DNA from: Dendrobium chrysotoxum
Taxonomy: Eukaryota; Streptophyta; Magnoliopsida; Asparagales; Orchidaceae
Length of the DNA: 64,000 bases
Assembly (NCBI GenBank): GCA_019925795.1
Contig: CM034310.1
Coordinates: 11,743,690 to 11,807,689, forward strand
Direction: 5' to 3'
A program made the translations under genes and the position numbers. Positions 36,232 to 50,113 of this stretch are shown in pieces (position 1 is the first letter of the stretch; each line of letters opens with the position of its first letter). The notes below the pieces were generated by a model. The model was not told the DNA's origin. It saw only the letters and a list, made by a program, of their open reading frames with translations, and did no database searches.

Positions 36232-37262
36232 CAAAACTAAGCGATCATATCATGTGGTAGGAAAATACCCATCATAAAGGACCAAAACTGGGAGATAGTA
36301 TGATGGGATGCGAATATGCCCATCATAGAGGATTAAAACTAGAAGATCGTGTGATGGGGTAGGAATATGCCCATCAAAGAGGTTCAAAACAAGGAGGTCA
36401 TATGATGGGATAGGAATATATCCATCTTAGAGGAATATTATTAGGAGATTGTGTGATGGGGTAGGAATATGCCCATTATGGAGGATTAAAATTGGGAGAT
36501 CGTATAATGGGGTAGGAATATGCCCATCATAGAGGATCAAAACTAGGAGATCATATGATGGGGCAAGAATATGTCCATCATAGAGGATCAAAACTAGGGT
36601 ATCATTGATGGGCTAAGAATATGCCCATCATAGAGTATCAAATCTGGGAGATCATTTGATGGGGTAAAAATATGGCCATCACAAATGATCAAGACAGGAA
36701 GATCATGTGATGGGGTAGGAAAAGCCTATCATAGAGGAAAAAAATTGGGGGATCATATGATGGGGTAGGAATAAACCCATCATAGACGAGCATTACTTGG
36801 ATATCATGTAATGAGGTAGGAATATGCCTTATATAGAGGATCAAAACTGGGAGATCGTATGATGGGTTAGGAAATGCCCATCATAGAGGATTAAAACTAG
36901 GAGATTGTATGATGTGGTAGGAATATGCCCATTATAGAGGTTCAAAATAGGGAGATCGTGTGATAAGGTAGAAATATGCCCATTATAGAGAATCAAAACT
37001 GGAGATCGTATGATGGGTTAGGAATATTCCCATCATAGATGATCAAATCTAGGAGATCATATGATGGGGTAGGAATATGCCCATCGCAGAGGATCAAAAT
37101 AGGGAGATCATGTGATGGGTAGAAATATGCCTATTATAAAGGATCAAGACTGAAAGATCATATGATGGGGTAGTAATATGCTCATCACAGAGGATCAAAT
37201 TTGAAAGATCACATGATGGGGTAGGAATATACCCATCATCGAGGATCAAAGCTTGGAGATTG
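36232..37262 (-). repeat. 51-bp satellite, array D
   Basis: About 20 further units in the same orientation as arrays B and C. It ends in ggagattgatgtatgaat, after which the period is lost. Confidence 0.92.
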
Positions 37263-38856
37263 ATGTATGAATAAAAAGTAAAGGTATAGTTTGAAAATTT
37301 AATTTTCTTTGGAAAGATTAATTTCCTCGAATTTTTTGTTTTAAAGTTGAATGCATCATTATGAGTGATATATCACCTTGAAAGGTGAACATATCATTTA
37401 CTAATGGGTTCAAATTATAAAACTTTGGATTTACCCTGATTGTCATAGTCAAACTCAAGAGGTGACAACATATGACCACGAAGGATCATAGTGATATTTT
37501 GTCAAATATTTTTCTATCTTAATATGAGTAAAGGGATCATTAATTTCATCATCAAACTTATTATTATAATTGATATATCTATCCGAGGAAAAAAATATCA
37601 ATTACTACCAAACATTTGAAACTGACAATAATGATCATCAGGTTTGATTTTCCTAAAGATAATTAATTGAAATTTTAAAAACTTTAATTTTTTAAAATAT
37701 GATCTATGTTTCTAAATATCCTACAAGTGCAAGCCCTCGTAGTTAATTACATAATAGGAAATCAGAGTTTCCAGTGAATACTCTTATTTAAAATAGCGAT
37801 AAAAATTTTATTTAAGATTTCAAGGCTTGATGTCAAAGGAGGCAAGGGTTAGAATTTTCAAATGGGATTGGATCAAGGTTGAACACTTAATTCTATAATT
37901 AAAGGAAGAAGGGTATGAGGAACCTAAGATTTTGAAATAGTTCAGAAGTGCCCCAATCTTTCCTAAGTGTTGGGCTTGAATTTGATTGAAAGAGGTTTAA
38001 GTTTGAGTTGTCAATTTTATTAGAAGGTGGAAAATAGATTCTTGGAGGTTAAGGTCTTATAGCCTGAGCCTGTCTCAGAACCTAAGTCTAAAATAGATAG
38101 TAAAAATTAGTGATTGGAACCTAGCTAATATAATGAAAATTTTGGACTTATCCCAGCCTGGATTGGGGAGCTAGCTAAACCACCTAGGCTCTTTAAAACC
38201 ATATATCTTGTGACTTATGAAAGAGTATGTAGGGATGTTGATTAAGTTAAGTTTTTGAGAATAGGGATGACATCTAGAGCAGACCCTAATTGGCCCCTTA
38301 GCATATGTTAGGTAAAATGAAACTTAAAGTAAATATAATTAAAGATTTAGACACTTTTTAAGTTTGTTCTAATGCAATGCATGCTTGTTGACTAAATTAA
38401 ATGCTTAAATCATAATGAAGAAGTTTTAAAAAGACTTTAAAATAATTTTAGTCTAGATATTGCATAGATTTCCTTTGACAGAACTGCACCCTCATAAGTC
38501 AGGTGGTCTGCTAAAACCCGCAAGCGGGGAGGTGCCTTGCAAATGGAAAGAAAAAATAATAATTATGCATATGAGAACTCCCAGCAGTCCCGAGCTTTCT
38601 TCTTAAATTGTTAGAGTTGCTACATTATCTTAAAATGTTTTAATTTAATTAAGGTAGAAAAAGTTTATTCGTACCCTCATGAGCCTTTGATCGTTCCAGG
38701 CTAAAACAAAATTAACATCCAAGATCGCCAAAAAATGTAAAAAGAAGGCAATCTTAATAATGCAATCAACATCAAACAATAAATTAAATAATTAAATTAA
38801 TTAAAGAAACAAAAGAAATTTCCATAGATAAGTGCCTTTTAATATTATAACCCACG
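37263..38856. other. Non-coding, diverged copy of the long-repeat element
   Basis: No gene seen. From about 37720 to 38856 the sequence follows 39850-40966 in the same orientation. Shared landmarks are the Cs/Gs around gtggttaattacat, the cctggattggggagctagct / cctggaagggggagccagct block, and acccgcaagcggggaggtg / acccgcaagcggggaagtg. It stops at the sequencing gap. Confidence 0.65.
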
Positions 38857-39356
38857 NNNNNNNNNNNNNNNNNNNNNNNNNNNNNNNNNNNNNNNNNNNN
38901 NNNNNNNNNNNNNNNNNNNNNNNNNNNNNNNNNNNNNNNNNNNNNNNNNNNNNNNNNNNNNNNNNNNNNNNNNNNNNNNNNNNNNNNNNNNNNNNNNNNN
39001 NNNNNNNNNNNNNNNNNNNNNNNNNNNNNNNNNNNNNNNNNNNNNNNNNNNNNNNNNNNNNNNNNNNNNNNNNNNNNNNNNNNNNNNNNNNNNNNNNNNN
39101 NNNNNNNNNNNNNNNNNNNNNNNNNNNNNNNNNNNNNNNNNNNNNNNNNNNNNNNNNNNNNNNNNNNNNNNNNNNNNNNNNNNNNNNNNNNNNNNNNNNN
39201 NNNNNNNNNNNNNNNNNNNNNNNNNNNNNNNNNNNNNNNNNNNNNNNNNNNNNNNNNNNNNNNNNNNNNNNNNNNNNNNNNNNNNNNNNNNNNNNNNNNN
39301 NNNNNNNNNNNNNNNNNNNNNNNNNNNNNNNNNNNNNNNNNNNNNNNNNNNNNNNN
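38857..39356. other. Assembly gap (500 N)
   Basis: Exactly 500 Ns, the size used for gaps of unknown length. The right flank is GA array, so the gap probably hides more GA repeat. Open frames drawn through it are meaningless. Confidence 0.99.
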
Positions 39357-39618
39357 GAAGAGGGAGAATGATGGAGAAATAGAAATAATGAGAGAAGGAA
39401 AGAGAGGGAGAGAGAGATAGAGATAGAAAGAGAGAGAGAGAGAAAGAGGAATATAGAGCAAGAGATAGAAGGAGTGAGAATTAGAAATAATGAGAGTGGG
39501 GAGAGAGAGAGAGATAGAGATAGAAAAAGAGAGAGAGAGAGAGAGAGAGAAAGAGGGATATAGAGCAAGAGATAGAAGGAATGAGAATTAGAAATAATGA
39601 GAGTGGGGAGAGAGAGAT
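39357..39618 (+). repeat. GA-rich array, left fragment
   Basis: gagagaga tracts with the spacer word agaattagaaataatgagag, as in 46417-50436. It includes a duplicated segment of about 120 bases (39460-39610). Confidence 0.9.
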
Positions 39619-40600
39619 GTGGACCTCCGAAAGGACACAAAACAAAACACCGCCACCCCATGAGGGGAGACAGTATTTGTTGCCAATGGGAGGGCATATT
39701 CGATCACACATACGATTAACCATTGAGGATAGTGGCTCCCACCAGCACACCCTGATGGATAACAATATATGTGACCTTATCATCACAACGGGTTTCTCCC
39801 AACCAATACATTAGCTCGAATGGGGTTTATTTGAGAGTGGGATGCGGTTTACCACGGGCGTAAGCCCCCGTGGTTAATTACATCTCAAGCCGGGGCCTGA
39901 GAATACTCTCGATTAAGGATTCTACATTATTCTTTTCAAATTGGGATTGGCACATAGGACGAAGACTAGGAAATTCTACTCGAAGGGAAAGAGAGGTTCA
40001 ACTAGGCTTAGTCAGCATGCACGGCTCACATCAGCATCCTGAGGGTCTAAGGTAGTGAGAGAAAACTGGAGAAACTAAAAGTTACGCACTCAGAGCATGC
40101 AGAAGAGAAAGATGGAGGTGGTGTCATCAATGTGACGCGGATATGTAGGGCTTATGGTCTCTGGAAGACAGAAGACCTACCTACTGATGAGGCGTACTAC
40201 GAAATAATAGTAGCCTTGAATCCTAAATCTAATGGGTCTAGTATTCTACGTAACACTAACACCCGTGTCCTAGCTAATGCAATGCAAAATCTGGACTTAC
40301 CTCGGCCTGGAAGGGGGAGCCAGCTAACCACCTAGCTTTAAAACCATGCTGTCCAGTCATTTATGAAAGATGAGTGGGTAGGTTTAAGTTTATTGGAAGC
40401 GGGGCCGACATCTAGAGGATTTCCTAATTGGCCCCGGACTGATGTTGGGTGAATGCTCCTAGAGCTAATGCAATTAAAATTTTAATTTAATTGATTTCTA
40501 ATGCAATGCATGCTAGTTAAAGTCTCCAAATCAGGTATGCATGGAATTTTAAAAAGGCTTATAAAAATAATTTTTAGAATTAGACTGGGCTTCCCCAGGT
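39619..40600. other. Non-coding part of long-repeat element, outside the inverted repeat
   Basis: No gene seen. 39850-40600 matches 37720-38470 in direct orientation. The right arm would need to continue past 56331 to match it, but that side is hidden by the second N gap. Confidence 0.6.
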
Positions 40601-43549
40601 CCGACACCTCATCCTCATAGGTCAGATTATCTGGACTCTACCCGCAAGCGGGGAAGTGTCTTATAGAAGGAAAGAGAGCAATGCAATAATATACATGTGA
40701 CCCCGGACGATTCCGACAATTCTCTAGGTCGTTAAGTTTCTAAATTACTTAAACCTTAAAATTTTAAATATTAGTTGCGAGTAGAAAAAGTTTTAGTCCT
40801 TAGAGAGCCTAAGGAAATCCAGGCTAAAACAAAAGCGGCATGTAGATCGCTAATAAACTATGAAAAGCATACAACCTATACGCAATCATCATCAAATCAA
40901 ACATAATACGTAATTAAACAAATCAATTAAATGTCCATAGGCCAACTGCCCTTAATTACAACCCAAGGTCTGCAGAAAATTAAAGTGCCGCACCACTGCC
41001 AACAACCCGGATTTCTAATCCTAAGACTGACGCAAGTTATTTTGAGTGGGATACTCTTGCTCTTCATCTCCTTGATCTTCTCTTCCTTGGACTCTTCGGA
41101 TCTCAGCTTCGTTGGACTCCTTAGATCTCAGCTTCCTTGGACTCCTCAGGTAGTGGAATGATCCAAATTTTGATTCCCAAATAGAAAAGGACTATCCTCA
41201 TATTGGGTGTCCTTTTCTCTTTGGGCATCCAACCTTTGCATTTCAGTATCCCCACTCAAAATAGACTTTCACAACTCAATACCAAGTTACAAATAATTTA
41301 CATTAAATGAAAGCAGTAAATCTAGACTCCCCTGCAAGGTTATCCTAATAAAAGTCATCCCAAGCATTTTAATATATCACAAGCAGTTATAAGAAAATGA
41401 AATGCTCATCACAGCCACACTTGGCCATGCTCTTAATCATTTTGAGGGCTAAGCGAGCTATAGAGCACCTGTAGTAATTTATAATGATTTTTTTTAATTA
41501 GCCCTCATTTATTTAGGGGGGCTGAGCAATCTCTGAAGCATCTGCATAAAACATTATTAGCATTTAAATGATAATTATTGCCCCCCTTTCATTAGCGCTA
41601 CATGAGCATGGCCACCTGCAGAAAGTATCATTAGTGTCAAGATCGATCCTAACCTATAGGTAGTCTATCGTGCAATCACATCAATCCCAGAGTGCAGTAA
41701 AAGTAAGCAAATACATCAATAGTTCAATCACAACATGCAATGACATCCGGAAAAGCTCGGCACACAGCATGAAAAGTAAACACCGGCCTAACCTAAGTCT
41801 AGAAGTGGTGCCCTAGCAAATAATTCTATAGTGTGTGTAGAAGCCTGTGTGGCTGTGGTAGATCCTAAGCTAGGTAGTTAGTTACAGGTGTAGAAGCCTG
41901 TGTGGATGTGGTAGATCCTACTGCCCAGGTTTGTTGTAGATCTAAAAAGGAATTTTGTTTAAAGTTCAAATATTAGTGGATTAGGATCCATTTTAATTGA
42001 TTTGATGTGTGGATCTGTTTTAACGCTTAGGGTAATGATATTTGAAGTTTAAATTGCATTAGTGAATTTCAGGAGGTTCGGGGTCCTTACCTACTGAGCG
42101 GGGGGTCCAAAATTGACTTTTTGATTAAAGGGGATTTGTGGATAGCTAATATTTTTATAAAATACTAGACATTAACCTGATCAGTTAGACAGTTAGCATG
42201 CCCATGTTGGATTCTTCTATCCAAAGTTATGAATTTCTGTAATTTTTGTCTTATTTTGAACTAAGTTTGACCGGATTGTTGACTTTTTTATTTAAGTTGA
42301 TTTCTGGAGTCTTAATGTTTTTAATAAATACTAGACCCTAATGTGAGTTGAATACCTTTGAGTTTGCTGGATTTGGAGTTTCCTGCGCAAAGTTACGGAT
42401 TTTAGAAGTTTTGGGCCCTAGACTGTCGGCTACGGTTGACCAAAAAGTTAACTTTTTAGTTTAAGCTGATTTCTGGACACCTAATATTTTTAATAAATAT
42501 TAGGCTTTAATTATAGTTGAGTGTCTTTTAGTTTGCCCATTTTGGAGTTTCCTGTAATTAATTATGATTTTTAGAAGTTGGGGCAATTAAATGAATTATC
42601 GAAATTGCCTAATTAGGGGTACTTTGAGGGTTTTAGCCCAAATTAGTTCAAAACTGATTGGAATCACCCCCAAAGGTCAGAAATGACCTAAGAAGGTGTT
42701 CCCAAGTGTTTGGGGAAAATTTGGGATTTTAATAATTTTTAATGATTTAATTAAGGCAAAAAGATGATTTTTGATTAAGGTTAAATTAAAGTCCAGATTA
42801 ATATCCAATTAAGGGGCCCTAATTATCTAAGGTTGGGGACTAAGTTCTGGAGAGTTTGAGGTATTATGGGTATTTTTCTGATTTAAAATGGATTTATTAG
42901 ATTTTTCTGAAGTTTCCAAGGCTTAATTAACGAGTAAATTAGGGTTTGCTAATTAAGTATTTTAAAGAGTCCAGAAAATTCTTAGAAAATTCTAGGGGGT
43001 TTCAGATGTCACTAAGCACTAGTGTTTAAAGTTTCATAGCAATCCGGGATCTATCCTAGCTCCTAAAAATATTCTAAGTTCGCTAGACAGTCCTTAATTA
43101 TTGTCCTTAGTGTGTCACTACACTAAGCAGGAATAAAGTGAGTTAGCTAACGCTTAGGCATAACATAAAGAGTAAATGCAACAAATATAAACACACCAAT
43201 CAAGTCCTTAGATCTAGGAGAGCCTAGGCTATGTGCTTGTGCAACCTACACATACAAGGACTACGAAAATACTAAGTAAAGAAGCCTAATGAAGTGATTA
43301 ATGAATGATTGGGACACAATCATTCACTAATCCTTCTCCCACATGAATTGCTCTTCATATAGACCTAGGTTTAAAATTTCAAAGAGGTAGACCTCCCAAA
43401 ATTAGGGGATTTAAATAATATTTAAGATTAAAATAATTTTAAAATACCTAAATATTATAAATATATAATAATAGGAGTTTAAAAATAAGATAATTGAAAT
43501 TAGTTCAATTCATAGGCATGGGAGGCCTACCAGCCACCAAGGGGGTTTT

Positions 43550-44985
43550 AAAATAATTTTTATTTTTAAAATAATCAATCATATTAATTAAATAATATTT
43601 AAATAGTTAAATACCACAGTAATACAAAGAACATCCAGAGATGATAGAATCACATGCAGCAAATATTTTTAAATTAAAATTCATATTTTTCTGAAAAAAC
43701 AAGGTATTGTGCGTCAAAATCCAATTTAAAATGGGAAAGTTGTGATTTTCCTAAGTTAAATAGGTTTAAAAAGAATAATTTTTATTTTAAATATTTTAAA
43801 ATAATTAATATTTAATAATAATTAGCAAATTTTAAAATAAATCAAATATTAATATTCCTGGATTTTTAAAATATATATAAATAATAGTAATTAAGATGCT
43901 TTAAAATATTAATAATATAATAATACCAGTTAAGGTAATTTTAAAATATTAATAATGAAATGATAATAATATTATTAATATAATAAAATTAACAATAATA
44001 CTATTAATATAATAATATCATCAAAATACTAACAATGATATTATTAGCATAATGATAGTATTAAAATAATAATAATATTATTATTAGCATAGTGATAATA
44101 TTAGAATATTAATAATACTATTAATACAATAATATCATTGAAATAATAGTAATGATATTATTAACATAATAATAATATTAAAGTAATTAATATTATTATT
44201 AATTAATAATATTAAAATAATAATCATTATAATGATATTATTAATATAATAATAATATTAAAGTAATTAATATTATTATTAATTAATAATATTAAGATAA
44301 TAACATTATAATGATATTATTAATATAATAATAACATAAAGTAATTAATATTATTATTAATTAATAATATTAAAATAATAATCATTATAATGATATTATT
44401 AATATGATAATAACATTAAAGTAATTAATATTATTATTAATTAATAATATTAAAATAATAATCATTATAATGATATTATTAATATAATAATAATATTAAG
44501 ATGCTAATAATATTATTAATATAATAATAATATTAAGATAATAATAATATACTAATGATAACAATATTATATAATAATTATAATCATAATAATAATAATA
44601 ATAATAATAACTAATATTATAATAATATAATAATACTATTATTAAAAATAATAATATTATTATTAATTATAACATTAATATTAACATAATAATAATAATT
44701 AATATTATAATAATATAATAATATTATTATTTAAAAATAATAATATTATTATTAATTATAACATTAATCATAATAATTATAATAGTAATAATAATATATT
44801 AAAATATAATAATAATAATATTAACAATAATTATATAATAATAATAATAATAATAATAATAGTAATAATAATAATAATAATAATAATCATAATAATAATG
44901 AGTATAATTATGGTTATAATAATTATTATAATAATTAAAATTTAAATAATAATTAAAATATAATTTTCTGGATTTAAAATGGATT
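43550..44985. repeat. AT-rich tract with 79-80-bp tandem repeat
   Basis: Almost pure A/T with taat/attaa words. At 44225-44540 four copies of a 79-80-base unit are visible (cattataatgatattattaa at 44225, 44304, 44383 and 44463). Simple (TAA)n runs follow to about 44900. The partner stretch in the right arm is also AT-rich but has a different, 174-bp period. Confidence 0.8.
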
Positions 44986-45133
44986 AAAAATAATTAATAA
45001 AACTAATTTTTAAATAAAATAAAATAAATAAATAAAAAATCCCACGGTCCCAGGCAATGATTGGGGTGAGACGGGCCGCGGCGGCGGCTAGTGGGACACG
45101 CGGCGAGCTCCCGTTCACTGGTTCAAAATGCGG

Positions 45134-45183
45134 GCAATCATTGGCAATGATTGCGCCGCCGCGCAATCATTGCCAATGATTGC
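45134..45183. repeat. Pair of 21-bp near-perfect palindromes
   Basis: gcaatcattggcaatgattgc (45134-45154) and gcaatcattgccaatgattgc (45163-45183), spaced by gccgccgc. Each is self-complementary except the centre, and the two together are inverted copies. They lie in the GC-rich part of the left arm, upstream of the minus-strand TATA-like site. Confidence 0.85.
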
Positions 45184-45871
45184 GTCGGCGCGAACCACGG
45201 CACTTAACCACGTAGGCATTAATCAGAGCCGTTGATTCCACGTGGTTTTGAATCAACGGTTCTGATCTCGCCGGACAGCGGGCGGAGCCGCGAGATCGAG
45301 TGTTGCGGTCGATCCTAACCGCGGAACGACAAAATCCTGACCGTTGATCACGAGATCAACGGTTCGGATCGTGCCCCAGTGAACGAGAACATGCCCCAAA
45401 CCCTAGAACCAGGTTTTTGCCTCGCTTTCTCGATCGGGTGGATCAAATTTGGATGAAAATTGAAACCTAGCATGCATACATGAAGAGCATTCGTGTGGAT
45501 GTCTTCGTTTGGCTTAATACGCGCTAAACAAAAACCTAATTAACCCTAAGTGTATTGACCTAGGTTAAGGGTTTTAAGGAGTTTTCACCGTGGGTTTAGG
45601 GAGATTATGAATCCTCTGAGTTTGTAGACTGTCCTCGCACACTTCTCTAGTTGAAAGCACGATCAGACGAGCTCTAGATCGAACGGATCGAGACCTTGGA
45701 CGTCTAGAACCTAGGGTCGCCGGGAACTCGCCGCCGGCGAGCTTTGATCGTCGGGATTCGAACAGGGACATGTTGAGGGAGGTTATAGGAGCTTCTACAC
45801 AAAATTCTAGGGCTTGGGGAAGTCTCTCGTGAAAGCAAGAGATAGCTCCTCCTTAACAAACCCTAAAACAT

Positions 45872-45880
45872 GTATTTAAG
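45872..45880 (-). promoter_or_regulatory. Candidate TATA box, left arm
   Basis: The minus strand reads cttaaatac, followed by atgttttagggtttgtt. The right arm has the matching atttaaatac at 50879-50888 followed by tcttttagggcttcatg. Conservation in both arms supports a promoter pointing away from the GA core. Confidence 0.4.
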
Positions 45881-46416
45881 CCCAAGGGTGTGGATCTACG
45901 GCTAGGATTAGATCTAGGGCCTAATTAGGAGGGGAAATAGGCTATCAAGGCCGTGGTTTGGGTTTTGAATAGATTAGGAAAGGTTTAGAGCTTTAATGGG
46001 TCTTAACTTGACCTAAATAGGTCATTTTGACCCCTTAAGAGTTAGAGTTGACCAAGTCAATGCTTGGCTTGGTCAAACTAGTCAATTAGGCTCAAAGGAT
46101 CAATGGATTGAGCCTAGGGGGGTTGGGTTTGATTAGGATTTGATTTGGCCCATTAAGGGTTTATTGGGTCAATCTGGGTTGACCTGGTCAACCAGGTTGA
46201 CCTAAGACCAAGACTTGGGCCCAATGGGTCAAGCCTGACCCACTGAGTCCAGTGGAGGAGAAAATAGGGCTTGGAGAGCCCTGGATTGGGTTTGGGGGCC
46301 AAGGGAGAAGGATATGGGTCATCTTGGGTCAACCCTGGTTGACCTGGTCAACCAGGTTGACCCAGGGCCTGGGTCTGGGCTCAGCAGACTAAGTTTGACC
46401 CATTGAACACAAGGGA

Positions 46417-46534
46417 GAGGGGGAAAGAGAGAGAAATCAGAGAGAGATAGAGCAAGAGAGAGAAAGAGAGAATGAGTGAGATTGAGCAAGACGGAGAGTG
46501 ATGGAGAATTAGAAATAATTTGTGAGAGAGAGAA

Positions 46535-46579
<45 letters not shown>

Positions 46580-47631
46580 GAGGGAGAGAGAGAGAGAGTA
46601 AGAGGGAGAATGATGGAGAATTTGAAATAATGAGAGAGGGAAAGAGAGAGAAAGAGAGAGAGAGGTAGAGAGAGAGATAGGGCAAGAGAAAGGGAGAGAA
46701 AATGGGAGAAAGAGCAAGAGAGAGAATTATGGAGAGTTAGAAATAATGAGAGAGGGAGAGAGAGAGAGCAAGAGGGAGAATGTTGGAGAATTAGAAATAA
46801 TGAGAGATGGAGAGATAGAGAGAGATAGGGCAATAGAGAGACAGACAGAAAAAATGGGAGATAGAGCAAAGGGAGAATGATGGAGAATTAGAAATAATGA
46901 GAGAGGGGGAGAGAGAGAGAGGGAGAGAGAGTGAGAGGGAATTGAGCAAGAGGGAGAATGATGTAGAATTTGAAATAATGAGAGAGGGAGAGAGAGAGAG
47001 AGACCGTGAGAGAAAGAAATAGAGCAAGGGGGAGAGAGAGAGAAAGAGGGAGAATGATTAAGAATTAGAAAAAATGAGAGAGGGAGAGAGAGGGAGAGAG
47101 AGCGAGAGCAAGGGAGAATGATGGGGAATTAGAAAATTGAGAGAGGGAGAATGCTGGAGAATTAGAAATAATGAGGGAGGGGGGAGAGAGAGAGAAGGAG
47201 AATGATGGTAAATTAGCAATAATGAGAGAAGACGAGAGAGAGAGATAGAGCAAGAGGGAGAAAATGGAGAATTAGAAATTATGAGAGAGGAGAGAGAGAG
47301 ATAGAGATAGAGAGTAGGAGGAAGAATGATGGAGAATTAGAAATAATGAGAGAGGATGAGAGAGAGAGATAGAGAGAGAGAGCGAGAGAGAGAGGGAGAT
47401 AGGGCAAGAGGGAGAATAATGGAGAATTAGGAATAATGAGAGAGGGAGAAAGAGAGAGAGAGAGAAAGAGGAAGAAAGATGGAGAATTATAAATAATGAG
47501 GGAGGGGAAGAGAGAGGGGGGAGGGGTAGAATGATGGAGAATTAGAAATAATGAGAGAGAATGAGAAAGAGAGTGAGAGAGAGAGAGAGAGGAGGGAGAA
47601 TGATGGAGAATTAAAAAAATGAGAGAGGGAA

Positions 47632-47671
<40 letters not shown>

Positions 47672-48101
47672 AGAGGGAGAATGATGGAGAATTACAAATA
47701 ATAAGAGATGAAGAGATAGATAGAGAGAGAGAGAGAGATAGAGAGGGAGATAGGGCAAGAGAGAAGGAGAGAAAATGGGAGATAGTGCAAGAGAGAGAAT
47801 GATGGAGAATTAGAAATAATGAGAGAGGGAGAGAGAGAGAGCAAGAGGGAGAACGATGGAGAATTAGAAATAATGAGTGATGGAGAGATAGAGAGAGAGA
47901 TAGGGCAAGAGAGAGAGACAGAAAAAATGGGAGATAGAGCAAGAGGGAGAATGATGGAGAATTAGAAATAATGAGAGAGGGGGGAGAGAGAGAGGGAGAG
48001 AGAGAGAGAGAGTGAGAGGGAATTGAGCAAGAGGGAGAATGATGTAGAATTTGAAATAATGAGAGAGGGAGAGAGAGAGCGTGAGAGAAAGAGATAGAGC
48101 A

Positions 48102-48137
<36 letters not shown>

Positions 48138-48529
48138 GGGGAGAATGATTGAGAATTAGAAATAATGAGAGAGGGAGAGAGAGCGAGAGCAAGGGAGAAT
48201 GATGGGGAATTAGAAATATTGAGAGAGGGAGAGAGAAAGAGAGATAGGAGAGAGAGAGAGAGGAGAGAGAATTAGAGCAAGAGAGAGAGAGTGAGTGATA
48301 GAGAGAGAGAGAGAGAGTGAGAGAAGGAGGGAGATAGAGCAAGAGATAAAATGATGTAGAATTAGAAATATGTAGAGGGAGAGAGAGAGAGAGAGCGAGA
48401 GAGAGAGAAAGGGGGAGAAAGATGGAGAATTAGAAATAATGAGGGAGAGAGAGGGAGAGAGCAAGGGAGAATGATGGAGAATTAGAAATAATGAGATAGG
48501 GAGAGAGGAATAGGAGAGAGAGATAGAGC

Positions 48530-48583
<54 letters not shown>

Positions 48584-49685
48584 AGGGAGATAGAGCAAGA
48601 GGGAGAATGATGTAGAATTAGAAATATTGTAAGAGGGAGAGAGAGAGGGAGAGAGAGAGAGATAGAGCAAGAGAACGAGATAAAGAGGGAGAATGATGGA
48701 GAATTAGAAATATTGAGAGAAGGAGAGAGAGGGAGAGAGAGAGATAGAGAAAGAGAGAGAGAAAGAGGGAGATAGATTAAGAGGGAGAATGATGGAAAAT
48801 TAGAAATAATGAGAGAGGGGAGAGATAGAGAAGAGAGAGAGAGATAGGGTAAGAGAGAGAGAAAATGGGAGATAGAGAAAGAGAAAATGATGGAGAATTA
48901 GAAATAATTAGATAGGGAGAGAGAGAGAGAAAGAGAGAGAGAACAAGAGGGAGAATGATAGAGAATTTGAAATAATGAGAGATGGAGAGATAGAGAGAGA
49001 TACGGCAAGAGAGAGAGAGAGATAGAGAGAGAAAATGGTAGATATAGCAAGAGGGTGAAAGATGGAGAATTAAAAATAATGAGAGAGGGGGAGAGAGAGA
49101 GGGAGAGAGAGAGTGAGAGGGAATAGAGCAAGAGGGAGAACGATGTAGAATTTGAAATAATGAGAGAGGGGGAGAGAGAGAGTGCGAGAGAAAGAGATAG
49201 AGCAAGGGAGAGAGAGAGAGAGAAAGAGGGAGAATGATGGAGAATTAGAAATAATGCGGGAGGGAGAGAGAGAGAGAGAGGAGAGGGAATTAGAGTAAGA
49301 GAGAGAGAGAGTGAGTGTGTGTGAGAAAGAGAGAGGAGTGAGATAGAGCAAGAGAGAGAATGATGTAGAATTAGAAATATGAGAGAGGGAGAGAGAGAGA
49401 GGTAGAGCAAGAGAGATAGAAAGAGGGAGAATGATAGAAAATTAGAAATAATGAGAGAAGGAGAGAGAGGGATGAGAGAGAGAAAGAGATTGAAGAAAGG
49501 AGAATTAGAAATAATGAGAGAGGGGATAGAGAGAGAAAGAAAGAGAGAGATAGAGAGGGAGAATGATGGGGGGTTAGCAGTAATAAGAGAGGGAGAGAGA
49601 GGGAGATAGGAGAGAGAGATAGAGTAAGAGAGAAAGAGAGAATGAGGGAGATTGAGCAAGAGGGAGAGTGATGGAGAATTAGAAA

Positions 49686-49724
<39 letters not shown>

Positions 49725-50066
49725 AGATAGAGCAAGGGGGAGAAAGATGGAGAAATAGAAATGATGAGAGAGGGAGAGAGAGAGAGAGTGAATGCAAGGG
49801 AGAATGTTGGAGAATTAGAAATAATGAGAGAGGGAGAGAGAGAGAGAGCGAAAGCAAGGGACAATGATGGAGAATTAGAAATAATGAGAGAGGGGAGAGA
49901 GAGAAAGAGAGAGAGAGAGATAGAGAGAGATAGGGCAAGAGAGAGAGAAAATGGGAGATAGTGAAAGAGAAAATGATGGAGAAATAGAAATAATGAGATA
50001 GGGAGAGAGAGAGAAAGAGAGAGAGCTAGAGGGAGAATGATCGAGAATTTGAAATAATGAGAGATG

Positions 50067-50113
<47 letters not shown>

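Larger units (their letters stand above)
40601..46416 (-). repeat. Left arm of large inverted repeat (about 5.8 kb)
   Basis: Reverse complement of 50437-56331 along nearly its whole length. Example: 42173-42239 pairs with 54708-54774 with only a handful of differences in 67 bases. Paired anchors are 40601/56331, 41050/55875, 43300/53630 and 45900/50870, so arm lengths are almost equal. The arm is non-coding. A TATA-like site on the minus strand near 45876 and GC-rich sequence beyond it resemble an LTR promoter, so the arms are probably the LTR/leader of a large, non-autonomous LTR element. That identity is inference. Confidence 0.85.

Noticed and set aside
38784..39697. Frames across the N gaps
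   Set aside because: Most of the residues are unknown bases. The same applies to frames across 56332-56831.
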